Of a stretch of 45,194 nt of DNA, positions 34,525 to 42,725 are shown one piece after another. Source of the stretch: Alterluteimonas quercicellularis (GTDB lineage Bacteria; Pseudomonadota; Gammaproteobacteria; Xanthomonadales; Xanthomonadaceae); the NCBI RefSeq assembly GCF_021191635.1, contig NZ_JAIWPR010000033.1:1-45194 (forward strand). The letters run 5' to 3'. The notes under the pieces are model-generated. The model worked only from the letters and a program-made list of their open reading frames with translations, was not told the DNA's origin and did no database searches. The translations under genes and the position numbers were made by a program. Every line of letters starts with the position of its first letter. The first letter of the stretch is position 1.

Positions 34525-35495
34525 GGCCAGTGCCCGCCCCGGACCAGCGCCGGCACGTCGGCGTTGCCGCCGCTGAGGATCACCCCCACGCGCAGGCCGG
34601 CGAAGCGCTCCGGCGCGGCCAGCACCGCGGCCAGCGCCACCGCCGAGGACGGCTCCACCAGCTGCTTCATGCGCTGCCAGATCAGGCGCATCGCGGCCAG
34701 CGTCGCCGCGTCGTCGACGACGATCGTTTCGGCACCGGCGCGTTGCAGGATCTCGAAGTTGGGCGCGCCCAGCAGGGTCCGCAGGCCGTCGCACACGGTG
34801 TCGGGCGTCTGCGCTTCCACCCGCACGCCGGTGCGCAGGCTGCGCGCGGCGTCGTCGGCCCCGGCGGGCTCGGCCAGCACCAGGCGCGTGCCGGGCGCGA
34901 GCCCGCCGAGGGCGATAGCGGTGCCGGCCGCCAGGCCGCCGCCGCCGACCGGCACCACCACCGCGTCCAGCGGCCCCGCGGCGCCGATCAGTTCCAGCGC
35001 CGCCGTGCCCTGGCCCGCCATCACCCGCGGGTCGCGGTAGGGGTGCACCAGCGTCGCGCCGCTGCGCCGCTGCAACGCGGTGCAGGCGGCCTCGCGCGCG
35101 GCCAGCGTCGGCTCGCTGCGGTGCAGCGCGGCGCCGTAGCCGGCGATCGCCGCCAGCTTGGCGGGCACCGCATCGGTGGGCGTGACCACGTGGCAGGCGA
35201 TGCCGCGGCCGGCGGCCGCCAGCGCGAGCGCCGCGCCGTGGTTGCCCGAGGAATGGGTGACTACGCCGCGCGCGGCCTCGGCGTCGCTCAGCGACCACAC
35301 CGTGCTGCAGGCGCCGCGGAACTTGAACGCGCCCGTGCGCTGCAGGTGCTCGGCCTTGAAGTGCAGCGTGCAGCCGGCCATCGCGTCGATCGCACGCGAG
35401 CGCAGCACGGGGGTGGCGTGGGCGTGCGGCGCGATGCGCGCCGCTGCGTCGAGCACGTCGTCGAGAGTGGGCGAGGCGGAAGCGGCATGGTGCAT
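34521..35495 (-). CDS. PLP-dependent threonine/serine dehydratase-like protein
   Basis: A 324-residue fold-type II PLP enzyme. The PLP-lysine motif is LQRTGAFKFRGA, phosphate- and substrate-binding loops are SSGNHGAALALAA and VPVGGGGLAAG, and the C-terminal LVEPSSAVALAA matches the catabolic threonine dehydratase/serine racemase group. It lacks an ACT regulatory domain, so it is the short catabolic type. Serine racemase cannot be excluded. First of a coupled series with the YdcF and SnoaL-like genes. Confidence 0.9.
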   Translation of the reverse strand: MHHAASASPTLDDVLDAAARIAPHAHATPVLRSRAIDAMAGCTLHFKAEHLQRTGAFKFRGACSTVWSLSDAEAARGVVTHSSGNHGAALALAAAGRGIACHVVTPTDAVPAKLAAIAGYGAALHRSEPTLAAREAACTALQRRSGATLVHPYRDPRVMAGQGTAALELIGAAGPLDAVVVPVGGGGLAAGTAIALGGLAPGTRLVLAEPAGADDAARSLRTGVRVEAQTPDTVCDGLRTLLGAPNFEILQRAGAETIVVDDAATLAAMRLIWQRMKQLVEPSSAVALAAVLAAPERFAGLRVGVILSGGNADVPALVRGGHWP

Positions 35496-35645
35496 CGCGC
35501 CAAGCCTACCGAAGCCGGCCGGGATCGGCCACGCGGACGCACCACCTGTACGCCGGTTCGCCGCGGCTTGCCGAATCGGGCAGGATTAAGCACGGATTCA
35601 ATGGCCCGCCACGAAGCTGGAGGCCGATCAGACAGGGGCGGTCAC

Positions 35646-36272
35646 ATGAAACTCCGCACGTTGGCCATCGGTGCCGCCGCCCTCGCCGCGGCCCTGCTGA
35701 GCGGCTGCGTCAGCTACGGTTACCGTGGCGGCAGCGGCGACTACTACTACGGCCGCGGTGGCGGCGCCTATCCCGGCTACTACGGCACGCCCTACGGCAG
35801 CGTCGGCTACAGCCGCTACGGCGGCTGGTGGGGAGGCGGCGGCTATCGCTACGGCTACGGCCAGCCCTACTACTACGGCCGGCCCGGCTACGGCTACTAC
35901 CCGGGGGGCTACTACCGCCCGCCGCCGGTGCGCCCGCGTCCGCCCGGCCACAACCATCCGCCGCCGCAGCGTCCGCCGCACGGCGGCTCGAACCGGCCGC
36001 CGTGGCGCGATCTCGGCAACGCCGTGCAGCGCGTCGAGCACCGCGAGCGCCCGCAGCGGGTCACTTCCCCGCCGGCGGTCGGTGCGCCGCGGCCGCAGGC
36101 CCCGCGCCCGCAGTCGGCGCCCGGGCGTGGCGGCGGCCAGATGGGCGCGCCGCGTCCGGCCGGCCAGGAAGCCCGCCCGGTCCGCTCGCCCACGCGGCCG
36201 ATGGCGCCGCGGGCGCCCGAGCGCCCGGTGCGCGTGCCGAACGGAGACTCCAGTCGCAGTGTCGAGCGATAA
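35646..36272 (+). CDS. Gly/Tyr- and Pro-rich lipoprotein
   Basis: A 208-residue lipoprotein (Cys21 in AAALLSGC). The first half of the mature part is a low-complexity Tyr-Gly tract with repeats such as YYYGR, GGWWGGGGYRYGYG and YYGRPGYGYY. The second half is Pro/Arg-rich (RPPPVRPRPPGHNHPPPQ). Such YG-rich surface proteins occur in several proteobacteria without a fixed function. Start at ATG 35646. The reverse strand shows a long frame here caused by the repetitive codons. Stands alone. Confidence 0.75.
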   Translation: MKLRTLAIGAAALAAALLSGCVSYGYRGGSGDYYYGRGGGAYPGYYGTPYGSVGYSRYGGWWGGGGYRYGYGQPYYYGRPGYGYYPGGYYRPPPVRPRPPGHNHPPPQRPPHGGSNRPPWRDLGNAVQRVEHRERPQRVTSPPAVGAPRPQAPRPQSAPGRGGGQMGAPRPAGQEARPVRSPTRPMAPRAPERPVRVPNGDSSRSVER

Positions 36273-36743
36273 AAGCCGCCAGGGGACTTGCGCTGGCGTC
36301 CGGGGCGACGCAAGCTAGACGCAACTGACGGCCAGCGTCGTATTGCGACCCTCAGCGAACGTTTCTGAGTCGATTCCCGGTGGGGGACTTCCGGATCCCC
36401 CCTGTTCCGCTCCCGCCGGGAGTCGGCGCCCCTTCGCCCGGGCCGCGATGCGGCGCTGCGGCAGAAAATGGCCGGGAGCCATTTTCGACGTCGGCTTCAG
36501 CCGACGGCCCACAGGGTGGCCGCCAGGGATGGCGGTCCACAAAAAAACGGGGCCGGATGTCCCCCGACATCCGGCCCCTTCGCTTCCCCGGTTTGCGCTT
36601 GGCCGGCCCTGTTCCACTCCAGCCACGCCCCCCTTGGCGTTGCCGCGCCGGGTGCACGTGAACCGTTCGCAGGAAGCGTGCCAACCCTGGCGCCGCGGAT
36701 GCGACAATCCGCCGCCGGCCCTCCGCCTCCGCCCGCTCCCGCC
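36273..36743. other. 471-base gap with a block of four hairpins
   Basis: No gene is seen. Four perfect or near-perfect hairpins follow each other: AAAATGGC-loop-GCCATTTT (36465-36485); CGTCGGCT-TC-AGCCGACG (36489-36506); GTGGCCGCCA-loop-TGGCGG-T-CCAC (36516-36540); and, after a run of seven A, a 13-base-pair stem GGGGCCGGATGTC/GACATCCGGCCCC (36549-36578). The order and spacing suggest a structured RNA or a repeated element. The last hairpin is followed by TTCGCTT, not a proper T-tract, so it is a doubtful terminator. GCGACAATCC near 36700-36710 may be part of the mnmG promoter. Confidence 0.55.
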
Positions 36744-38636
36744 ATGCGCGACGCCTTCCATCGCTACGACGTGATCGTGATCGGCGGCGGCCACGCCGGC
36801 ACCGAGGCCGCGCTCGCGGCCGCGCGCGCCGGCGCCCGCACCCTGCTGCTCACCCACAGCATCGAGACCGTGGGCGCGATGAGCTGCAATCCGGCCATCG
36901 GGGGCATCGGCAAGGGCCACCTGGTGCGCGAGATCGACGCGCTCGGCGGCCTGATGGCCCGCGCCGCCGACGCCGCCGGCATCCAGTGGCGGCGGCTCAA
37001 CGCCTCCAAGGGCCCGGCGGTGCGGGCCACCCGCTGCCAGGCCGACCGCGCGCTCTACCGCGCCTTCGTGCGCCGCGCGGTGGAATCGCAGCCAGGGCTG
37101 TCGGTGTTCCAGGCCGCGGTCGACGACCTGGTCGTCGAGGGCGATGCGGTCCGCGGCGCGATCACCCAGACCGGCCTGCGCTTCGAGGCGCCCGCGGTGG
37201 TGCTGACCGCCGGCACCTTCCTCGGCGGCCGCATCCACGTCGGCGAGACCCAGTACGCCGCCGGCCGCGCCGGCGATCCCCCGGCGACGACGCTGGCCGC
37301 GCGCCTGCGCGAGCGGCCCTTCGCGGTCGGCCGGCTCAAGACCGGCACCCCGCCGCGCCTGGACGGCCGCAGCCTGGACTACGCGGCGATGACCCCGCAG
37401 CCGGGCGACGACCCGCGTCCGGTGTTCTCCTTCCTCGGGTCGCAAAGCGACCATCCGCGTCAGGTGCCGTGCTGGATCACCCACACCACCGCCCGCACCC
37501 ACGAGATCATCGGCGCCGCGCTGCACCGTTCGCCGCTCTACTCCGGGCAGATCGAGGGCACCGGCCCGCGCTACTGCCCGTCGATCGAGGACAAGGTGGT
37601 CCGCTTCGCCGAGAAGGCCAGCCACCAGATCTTCGTCGAGCCGGAGGGCCTCGACGTCGCCGAGATCTATCCCAACGGCATCTCCACCTCGCTGCCGTTC
37701 GACGTGCAGCTCGAGCTGGTGCGCTCGATCGTCGGCTTCGAGCGTGCCCACGTCACCCGGCCCGGCTACGCGATCGAGTACGACTACTTCGATCCGCGCG
37801 GGCTCAAGGCCACGCTGGAGACGCGGCAGGTCGCCGGGCTGTTCTTCGCCGGCCAGATCAACGGCACCACCGGCTACGAGGAAGCGGCCGCGCAGGGGCT
37901 GGTGGCCGGCCTCAACGCCGCGCGCGCCGCGCGCGGGCTGGCCGGCTGGTCGCCGCGCCGCGACCAGGCCTACATCGGGGTGCTGATCGACGACCTGATC
38001 ACCCACGGCACCCGCGAGCCCTACCGCATGTTCACCAGCCGCGCCGAGTACCGGTTGCAGCTGCGCGAGGACAACGCCGACCTGCGCCTGACCGGCGCCG
38101 GCCGCGAGCTGGGGCTCGTGGACGACGTGCGCTGGGCCCGCTTCGAGGCCAAGCGCGAGGCGATCGAGCGCGAGGCCGCGCGCCTGCGCGGGCTGTGGGC
38201 GGCGCCGGGCAACGCCGCCGGCCGCGAGGCGGTCGAGCGGCTGGGCGTCGAGCTGCGGCGCGAGGCCAGCGCGCTCGACCTGCTGCGCCGGCCGGAACTC
38301 GACCACGCCGCGCTGGTCGCGCTGCCGGCCTTCGCGCCCGCCGTGCCGGTCGCGGCGGAGGCCGCCGAGCAGGTGGAGATCGAGGCCAAGTACGCCGGCT
38401 ACCTGGACCGACAGCGGGCCGAGATCGAGCGCCGCCAGCGCCACGAGGACACGGCCATCCCGGCCGGCTTCGACTACGCCGGCGTGCGCGGCCTGTCGGC
38501 CGAGGCGCTGCAGAAGCTGGAGGCGGTGCGCCCGCTCACCCTCGGCCAGGCGCAGCGCATTCCCGGCATGACCCCCGCGGCGATCTCGCTGCTGCTGGTG
38601 CACCTGGAACGCGCGCGCCGCGGCCGCGCGGCCTGA
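36744..38636 (+). CDS. mnmG: tRNA uridine-5-carboxymethylaminomethyl modification enzyme
   Basis: A 630-residue FAD-dependent protein that, with MnmE, modifies the wobble uridine of certain tRNAs. The FAD-binding [17 protein letters not shown], the conserved [49 protein letters not shown] and [19 protein letters not shown] segments are diagnostic (GidA/MnmG). Full length. No close neighbour of the usual rsmG-parAB cluster is present; it is followed by a ParDE pair on the other strand. Confidence 0.97.
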   Translation: MRDAFHRYDVIVIGGGHAGTEAALAAARAGARTLLLTHSIETVGAMSCNPAIGGIGKGHLVREIDALGGLMARAADAAGIQWRRLNASKGPAVRATRCQADRALYRAFVRRAVESQPGLSVFQAAVDDLVVEGDAVRGAITQTGLRFEAPAVVLTAGTFLGGRIHVGETQYAAGRAGDPPATTLAARLRERPFAVGRLKTGTPPRLDGRSLDYAAMTPQPGDDPRPVFSFLGSQSDHPRQVPCWITHTTARTHEIIGAALHRSPLYSGQIEGTGPRYCPSIEDKVVRFAEKASHQIFVEPEGLDVAEIYPNGISTSLPFDVQLELVRSIVGFERAHVTRPGYAIEYDYFDPRGLKATLETRQVAGLFFAGQINGTTGYEEAAAQGLVAGLNAARAARGLAGWSPRRDQAYIGVLIDDLITHGTREPYRMFTSRAEYRLQLREDNADLRLTGAGRELGLVDDVRWARFEAKREAIEREAARLRGLWAAPGNAAGREAVERLGVELRREASALDLLRRPELDHAALVALPAFAPAVPVAAEAAEQVEIEAKYAGYLDRQRAEIERRQRHEDTAIPAGFDYAGVRGLSAEALQKLEAVRPLTLGQAQRIPGMTPAAISLLLVHLERARRGRAA

Positions 38637-38747
38637 GCTGCGAACCGATCGGCAAACGCCGATGCCTCTGTGAGCCGATGCTCCCGGCTCATGCCCGTCC
38701 GCTCAACAGCCGGCCGCTGGCGTAGTCCATTGATACGTTTACAGGCA

Positions 38748-39041
38748 CTAATCTTCCTGCAGCCAATCTTCCCTGCTGTGGCGGACTCGCAAGATCAGGA
38801 GATCGCCGCTTTCGTCGACCTTGTAAAGCACGATGTGCGATTCGACCGGGTGCATGCGCACCGCCGGCGTGATTTCGGTGCGTTCGCGTCCTGCTTCGGG
38901 ATTGTCCGCAAGAAACCCGAACGCCCTATCGAGCAAGTCGTGGTAGCGCTCTGCCTGGTGGAGGCCGAATTGCCTGGCGCCGTGGACGAAGATGGCGATG
39001 ACGTCTTCTTCCGCCTTGCGGCTCAGCGTGTATCGCCTCAC
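38748..39041 (-). CDS. parE: ParE-family toxin
   Basis: A 97-residue RelE/ParE-fold protein: MRRYTLSRKAEEDVIAIFVHGARQFG at the start, HDLLDRAFGFLADNPEAGRER in the middle and HIVLYKVDESGDLLILRVRHSREDW at the end. ParE toxins poison DNA gyrase. Its start overlaps the stop of the antitoxin gene (ATGA), the normal antitoxin-first order. Base composition is lower in GC than the flanking mnmG, consistent with horizontal gain. Confidence 0.92.
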   Translation of the reverse strand: MRRYTLSRKAEEDVIAIFVHGARQFGLHQAERYHDLLDRAFGFLADNPEAGRERTEITPAVRMHPVESHIVLYKVDESGDLLILRVRHSREDWLQED

Positions 39042-39292
39042 GTCGGGGACGTGTCCGAATCCGCGATCTTGCGGGCGATCGCCCTCAGCTCGTTCATGGA
39101 GCGCTTGCCAACGCCGCTCTCGATCCCTTCGGTCACCAGCGCCTGGATGTGCGCGATCTTCGCTACGCGCTCCTGATCACGTCGGATCAGGCTACGCACG
39201 TAGTCGCTGGCGTTGGCATATCGGCCGGAATCGGCCTGCTTCTCGACCCACCGTTTCATGGCATCGGGAAGCGAGACGTTCATGGTGCTCAT
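39038..39292 (-). CDS. parD: ParD-family antitoxin
   Basis: An 84-residue ribbon-helix-helix antitoxin: MSTMNVSLPDAMKRWVEKQ (DNA-binding strand and first helix), then RYANASDYVRSLIRRDQE, and an acidic/helical C-terminus that would wrap the toxin (GIESGVGKRSMNELRAIA). ATG at 39292 has GGAGG seven bases before it; the frame is open further but without signal. Expected to repress its own operon together with ParE. Confidence 0.92.
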   Translation of the reverse strand: MSTMNVSLPDAMKRWVEKQADSGRYANASDYVRSLIRRDQERVAKIAHIQALVTEGIESGVGKRSMNELRAIARKIADSDTSPT

Positions 39293-39360
39293 GGCGACAC
39301 CTCCACGAACGATCCTCTCGCATCTTGGCAATCTTTGTCAATCCGCATGGAGTGTCATCA

Positions 39361-40578
39361 CTATGCCGACGCTTGCGGCGTCATGGGCCCAGTCATCTGT
39401 ACGCGACCGCCAACCCGCGCCGGCAGCCCGAACAGCGGCCGCAGCCAGGGCGTGCGCCGGATCGGCAACTCGTACAGCAGGGCGCAGCCGGCCACGGTGA
39501 TCGCCAGCACCAGCAGCGGTTCCCACAGCGGGCCGAGGCCGAACGGGATCAGCCAGTAGGCGGCCAGCACGATCAGGCTCTGGTGCAGGATGTACCACGG
39601 GTACACCGCCTCGCTGGCGTAGGCCAGGCCGGGCCACGGCCGGTTCAGCGCGTGGAATCCCCAGGCCAGCAGCGACAGCAGCGCGGTCCACCAGTAGACG
39701 GTCTGGACGACGCGCACCAGCGCCCGCCAGCCCTCGGCCGGCATCAGCGCGAGCGCGTCGGCATCGGGCGTCCAGCGGCCCAGGGCGCGCAGCGCCAGGT
39801 AGAGGCCGCCGGTGGCCAGGGCGATCGCCAGCAGCGTCCGCCGCCGCGCGCGCAGCGCCTCCCACACGGGCTCGCTGCCGGCGACCAGCACGCCGAAGAC
39901 GAACGCCACGAGGTAGCGGGCGTGGTTGAACCAGTCGTCGACCAGGGCATGCGTCGACGGGAAGCGCGGGTCGAGCACGACCAGTGCGAACAGGTACCAG
40001 GCCGGCGGCAGCAGCCACAGCAGCCAGCGCCCGCGCGCGGTCAGCCAGTCGCGCAGCCGGGCGCCGCCCAGCCGGCGCAGCAGCGGCAGGGCCGCCAGCA
40101 CCAGCATCGTGTAGGCCCACAGGTAGGGCAGGTACCACAGGTGGTTCCAGGTGAGGCCGTACTCGGCGCCGGCGAAGGTGCCGGCCGGCCAGGGGCGGAA
40201 CTGCAGGTAGCGCAGCAGGAACGTGCCGAAGCCGGCATCGTAGGTGCCGAGCATCCGCGCCTCGCACCAGGCCTGCACCGGCACGATGGCGACGATGCCG
40301 AAGGCCAGCGGCAGCAGCAGGCGCCAGCTTCGCTTCGCGGCGAGCCTGCCGGGCGCCTGCCGCGCCAGCACCAGGCCCAGCGCCAGGCCCGAGATCAGGA
40401 ACAGCAGCGACATCCGCCAGCGGTTGACCAGCACCATCGGCCATTCGACCCAGGGCAGCAGGCTGGGGCTCTTGATGTGGAAGCCCCAGTCGACCACGTA
40501 GACCATGCCCACGTGGTAGAGGATCAGCAGGCCGAAGGCGATCACTCGCAGGGCGTCGATGTCGTGGCGTCGGGGCAT
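39361..40578 (-). CDS. Acyltransferase 3 family membrane protein
   Basis: A 405-residue protein with about ten membrane helices, starting MPRRHDIDALRVIAFGLLILYH, the typical opening of acyltransferase-3 (OpgC/OafA-type) proteins. Later markers are NRWRMSLLFLISGLALGLVL, WYLPYLWAYTMLVL and YPWYILHQSLIVLAAYW. Such enzymes acylate glycans or other exported molecules at the inner membrane. An ATG at 40608 would add ten residues; neither start has a clear ribosome site. It is divergent from the LytTR regulator with a gap of 110-140 bases, which suggests that the regulator controls it. Confidence 0.9.
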   Translation of the reverse strand: MPRRHDIDALRVIAFGLLILYHVGMVYVVDWGFHIKSPSLLPWVEWPMVLVNRWRMSLLFLISGLALGLVLARQAPGRLAAKRSWRLLLPLAFGIVAIVPVQAWCEARMLGTYDAGFGTFLLRYLQFRPWPAGTFAGAEYGLTWNHLWYLPYLWAYTMLVLAALPLLRRLGGARLRDWLTARGRWLLWLLPPAWYLFALVVLDPRFPSTHALVDDWFNHARYLVAFVFGVLVAGSEPVWEALRARRRTLLAIALATGGLYLALRALGRWTPDADALALMPAEGWRALVRVVQTVYWWTALLSLLAWGFHALNRPWPGLAYASEAVYPWYILHQSLIVLAAYWLIPFGLGPLWEPLLVLAITVAGCALLYELPIRRTPWLRPLFGLPARVGGRVQMTGPMTPQASA

Positions 40579-40720
40579 GGGCGCGCGGCGAGGGAAAGGA
40601 GCGGCCATGTTCGGGCAGGCTGCGGCGCCGCGGCGCGGCGCAGGGACGAGGCGACCCGCCGCGGGGACGAACGGCGGGCCCGGGTGACGGCCCGGCGGCG
40701 CGGCTGCCTACAATGCCGCG

Positions 40721-41590
40721 ATGTCCGCAAGCCCACCCGCCGCGCCCTCCGCGGCCGAGCGCTACCTGGCCGCCCGCCGCCCGTTCGAGGTCGGCTACTG
40801 GCTCGTCACCTGCCTGCTGTCGGCCGCGGGCAACAGCACCACGGTGTGGATGGACGTGCAGCGCGCCGGGCTCGGCTACGAGCGCTGGGAAGTGGTGAGC
40901 TGGGAGGCCAGCAGCGCGATCGCGCTGCTGGCGCTGGTCCCGGCCACGGCATGGTTCACCGCGCGCTGGCCGGTGCACCTGGACAACTGGCGGCGGCGCC
41001 TGCCGCTGTACGCGCTGGCGAGCGTGGCCTGGTCGCTGCTGCACGTGGGCCTGATGGTCGCCATGCGCACCGTGGTCTACCGGCTGCACGGCTTCGAGTA
41101 CGCCTTCGGCGACGACTACGTCTACGAGTACCTCAAGGACGCGCGCACCTTCCTCGGCATCGTGATCCTGATGCACGGCTACCGGCTCCTGGTCCGGCGC
41201 CTGCAGGGCGAGGCCTCGCTGCTGTCGGCGCCCGACGACGCCCCGCCGCTGGAGCCGGTGGAGCGGCCCGAGTGCTTCCTGGTGCGCAAGCTCGGCCGCG
41301 AGTTCCTGGTCGCCGCCGACGACATCGAGTGGGTGCAGGCGGCCGGAAACTACGCCAACCTGCACGTGCGCGGCAAGGTCTACCCGTTGCGCAGCACGCT
41401 GGCCGACCTGCACGCGCGGCTGGCCCCGGCACGCTTCGTGCGCGTGCATCGCAGCCACCTGGTGAACCTGTCGCGGATCGCCTCGATCGAGCCGCTGGAC
41501 AGCGGCGACGCGCGCATCCACCTGCAGGACGGCACCGTGGTGCCCTGCAGCCGGCGCTACCGCGAGCCGCTGCGCGCGCTGGGCGGCTGA
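40721..41590 (+). CDS. Membrane-anchored LytTR-family transcriptional regulator
   Basis: A 289-residue protein. Four hydrophobic helices occupy about residues 20-165 (GYWLVTCLLSAAGNSTTVW, SSAIALLALVPATAWF, LYALASVAWSLLHVGLMVA, FLGIVILMHGYRLLV). A C-terminal LytTR DNA-binding domain follows (about 185-285: FLVRKLGREFLVAADDIEWV, AAGNYANLHVRGKVYPLRST, RFVRVHRSHLVNLSRI, LQDGTVVPCSRRYREPL). There is no receiver domain, so it is a one-component membrane regulator, probably of the divergent acyltransferase gene. It is convergent with the efflux operon, with 4 bases between stops. Confidence 0.92.
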   Translation: MSASPPAAPSAAERYLAARRPFEVGYWLVTCLLSAAGNSTTVWMDVQRAGLGYERWEVVSWEASSAIALLALVPATAWFTARWPVHLDNWRRRLPLYALASVAWSLLHVGLMVAMRTVVYRLHGFEYAFGDDYVYEYLKDARTFLGIVILMHGYRLLVRRLQGEASLLSAPDDAPPLEPVERPECFLVRKLGREFLVAADDIEWVQAAGNYANLHVRGKVYPLRSTLADLHARLAPARFVRVHRSHLVNLSRIASIEPLDSGDARIHLQDGTVVPCSRRYREPLRALGG

Positions 41591-41594
41591 GCCC

Positions 41595-42725
41595 TCACGA
41601 CGCGGGCGCGTCGTCCAGCTCGACCGTCGCCACCACCGACATGCCCGGGCGCAGGCCCGCGGCCAGCGGCTGGTCCGGGTCGATCGCGATGCGCACCGGC
41701 AGCCGCTGCACGACCTTGGTGAAGTTGCCGCTGGCGTTGTCCGCGCGCAGCAGGCTGAACTCGGAACCGGTGGCCGGGGCCAGGCGCTCGACGTGGCCGC
41801 GCAGCACGCGGCCGCCGAACGCGTCCACCCTCAGCGTCGCCGGCTGGCCGGGGTGCATGCCCCAGGTCTGGTGCTCCTTGAAGTTGGCGGTCACCCACAG
41901 TGCGTCGGGCACCAGGAACATCAGCTGGCTGCCGGCGTCCACGTACTGCCCCGCGCGCACCGAGGCTTCGCCGATGCGGCCCGCGCGCGGGGCGAGGATC
42001 ACGGTGTTCTCCAGGTCGATGCGCGCCAGCGCCAGCTGCGCCTGCGCCATCTCCACCTCGGCGGCCAGTCCGTCGCGGGCGACGCGGGTGCCGGCCGCGG
42101 CCTCCCGGGCCATGCGGATCGCCGCGTCCGCCTGCTGCACTGCGGCCTGCGCGGTCCCGGCGACGGTGCGCATGCGATCGCGGTCGCTGGCGGCGACCAG
42201 CTGGCGCGCGGCCAGCCGCTCGTAGCGCGACCGCTCGGCCTGCGCCCGGGCCGCTTCCTGCGCCGCCGCGGCGCGGTCGGCGCGCGCCGAGGCCACCGCG
42301 GCCAGGTTCTGCGCCTCGGCCTGGCGCGAGCCGGCCAGGCGCGCGCGCGCCTGCGCCAGCGCCGCCTCGGCCTCCTGCACGCGGCTGCGGTAGATGCGGT
42401 CGTCCAGGCGCAGCAGCGGCTGGCCGGCGCGGACCGTGTCGAAGTCGGACACCAGCACCTCGGCCACGTAGCCGCCGACCCGCGGCGCGAGCGCGGTGAC
42501 CTGGCCGCGCACGTAGGCGTCCTCGGTCGAGGCGACCGCCTGCTGGAACGGCCACAGGTTCCAGGCCCACAGGATCAGGCCGATGCCGGCGGCGGCGACC
42601 AGCGCCATCAGCGCGAGCGTGCGACGGCGCGGCCGGATCTTCTTCGGCGGCGGCGCGGGGGCGGCGGCGCGGCCGTCGTTGTCGGCGTCGGCGGGGCGGT
42701 CGAGGACGGGAGCGGGAGCGTTCAT
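41595..42725 (-). CDS. HlyD/EmrA-family membrane fusion protein
   Basis: A 376-residue periplasmic adaptor of a three-part efflux pump. A Pro/Ala-rich cytoplasmic tail and one membrane helix (LALMALVAAAGIGLILWAW) are followed by AVASTEDAYVRGQVTALAPRVGGYV, typical of EmrA. A coiled-coil hairpin lies at about residues 115-225 (long Ala/Gln/Arg heptads). The lipoyl half ends ILAPRAGRIGEASVRAGQYV, and a beta-barrel contains WVTANFKEHQ. It overlaps the permease gene by 4 bases. The outer-membrane factor is not encoded in this window. Confidence 0.93.
   Translation of the reverse strand: MNAPAPVLDRPADADNDGRAAAPAPPPKKIRPRRRTLALMALVAAAGIGLILWAWNLWPFQQAVASTEDAYVRGQVTALAPRVGGYVAEVLVSDFDTVRAGQPLLRLDDRIYRSRVQEAEAALAQARARLAGSRQAEAQNLAAVASARADRAAAAQEAARAQAERSRYERLAARQLVAASDRDRMRTVAGTAQAAVQQADAAIRMAREAAAGTRVARDGLAAEVEMAQAQLALARIDLENTVILAPRAGRIGEASVRAGQYVDAGSQLMFLVPDALWVTANFKEHQTWGMHPGQPATLRVDAFGGRVLRGHVERLAPATGSEFSLLRADNASGNFTKVVQRLPVRIAIDPDQPLAAGLRPGMSVVATVELDDAPAS

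Noticed and set aside
36549..36578. Rho-independent terminator after the YG-rich lipoprotein gene
   Set aside because: The 13-bp stem is excellent, but it is nearly 280 bases past the gene and has no T-tract; it is better described as part of the hairpin block.
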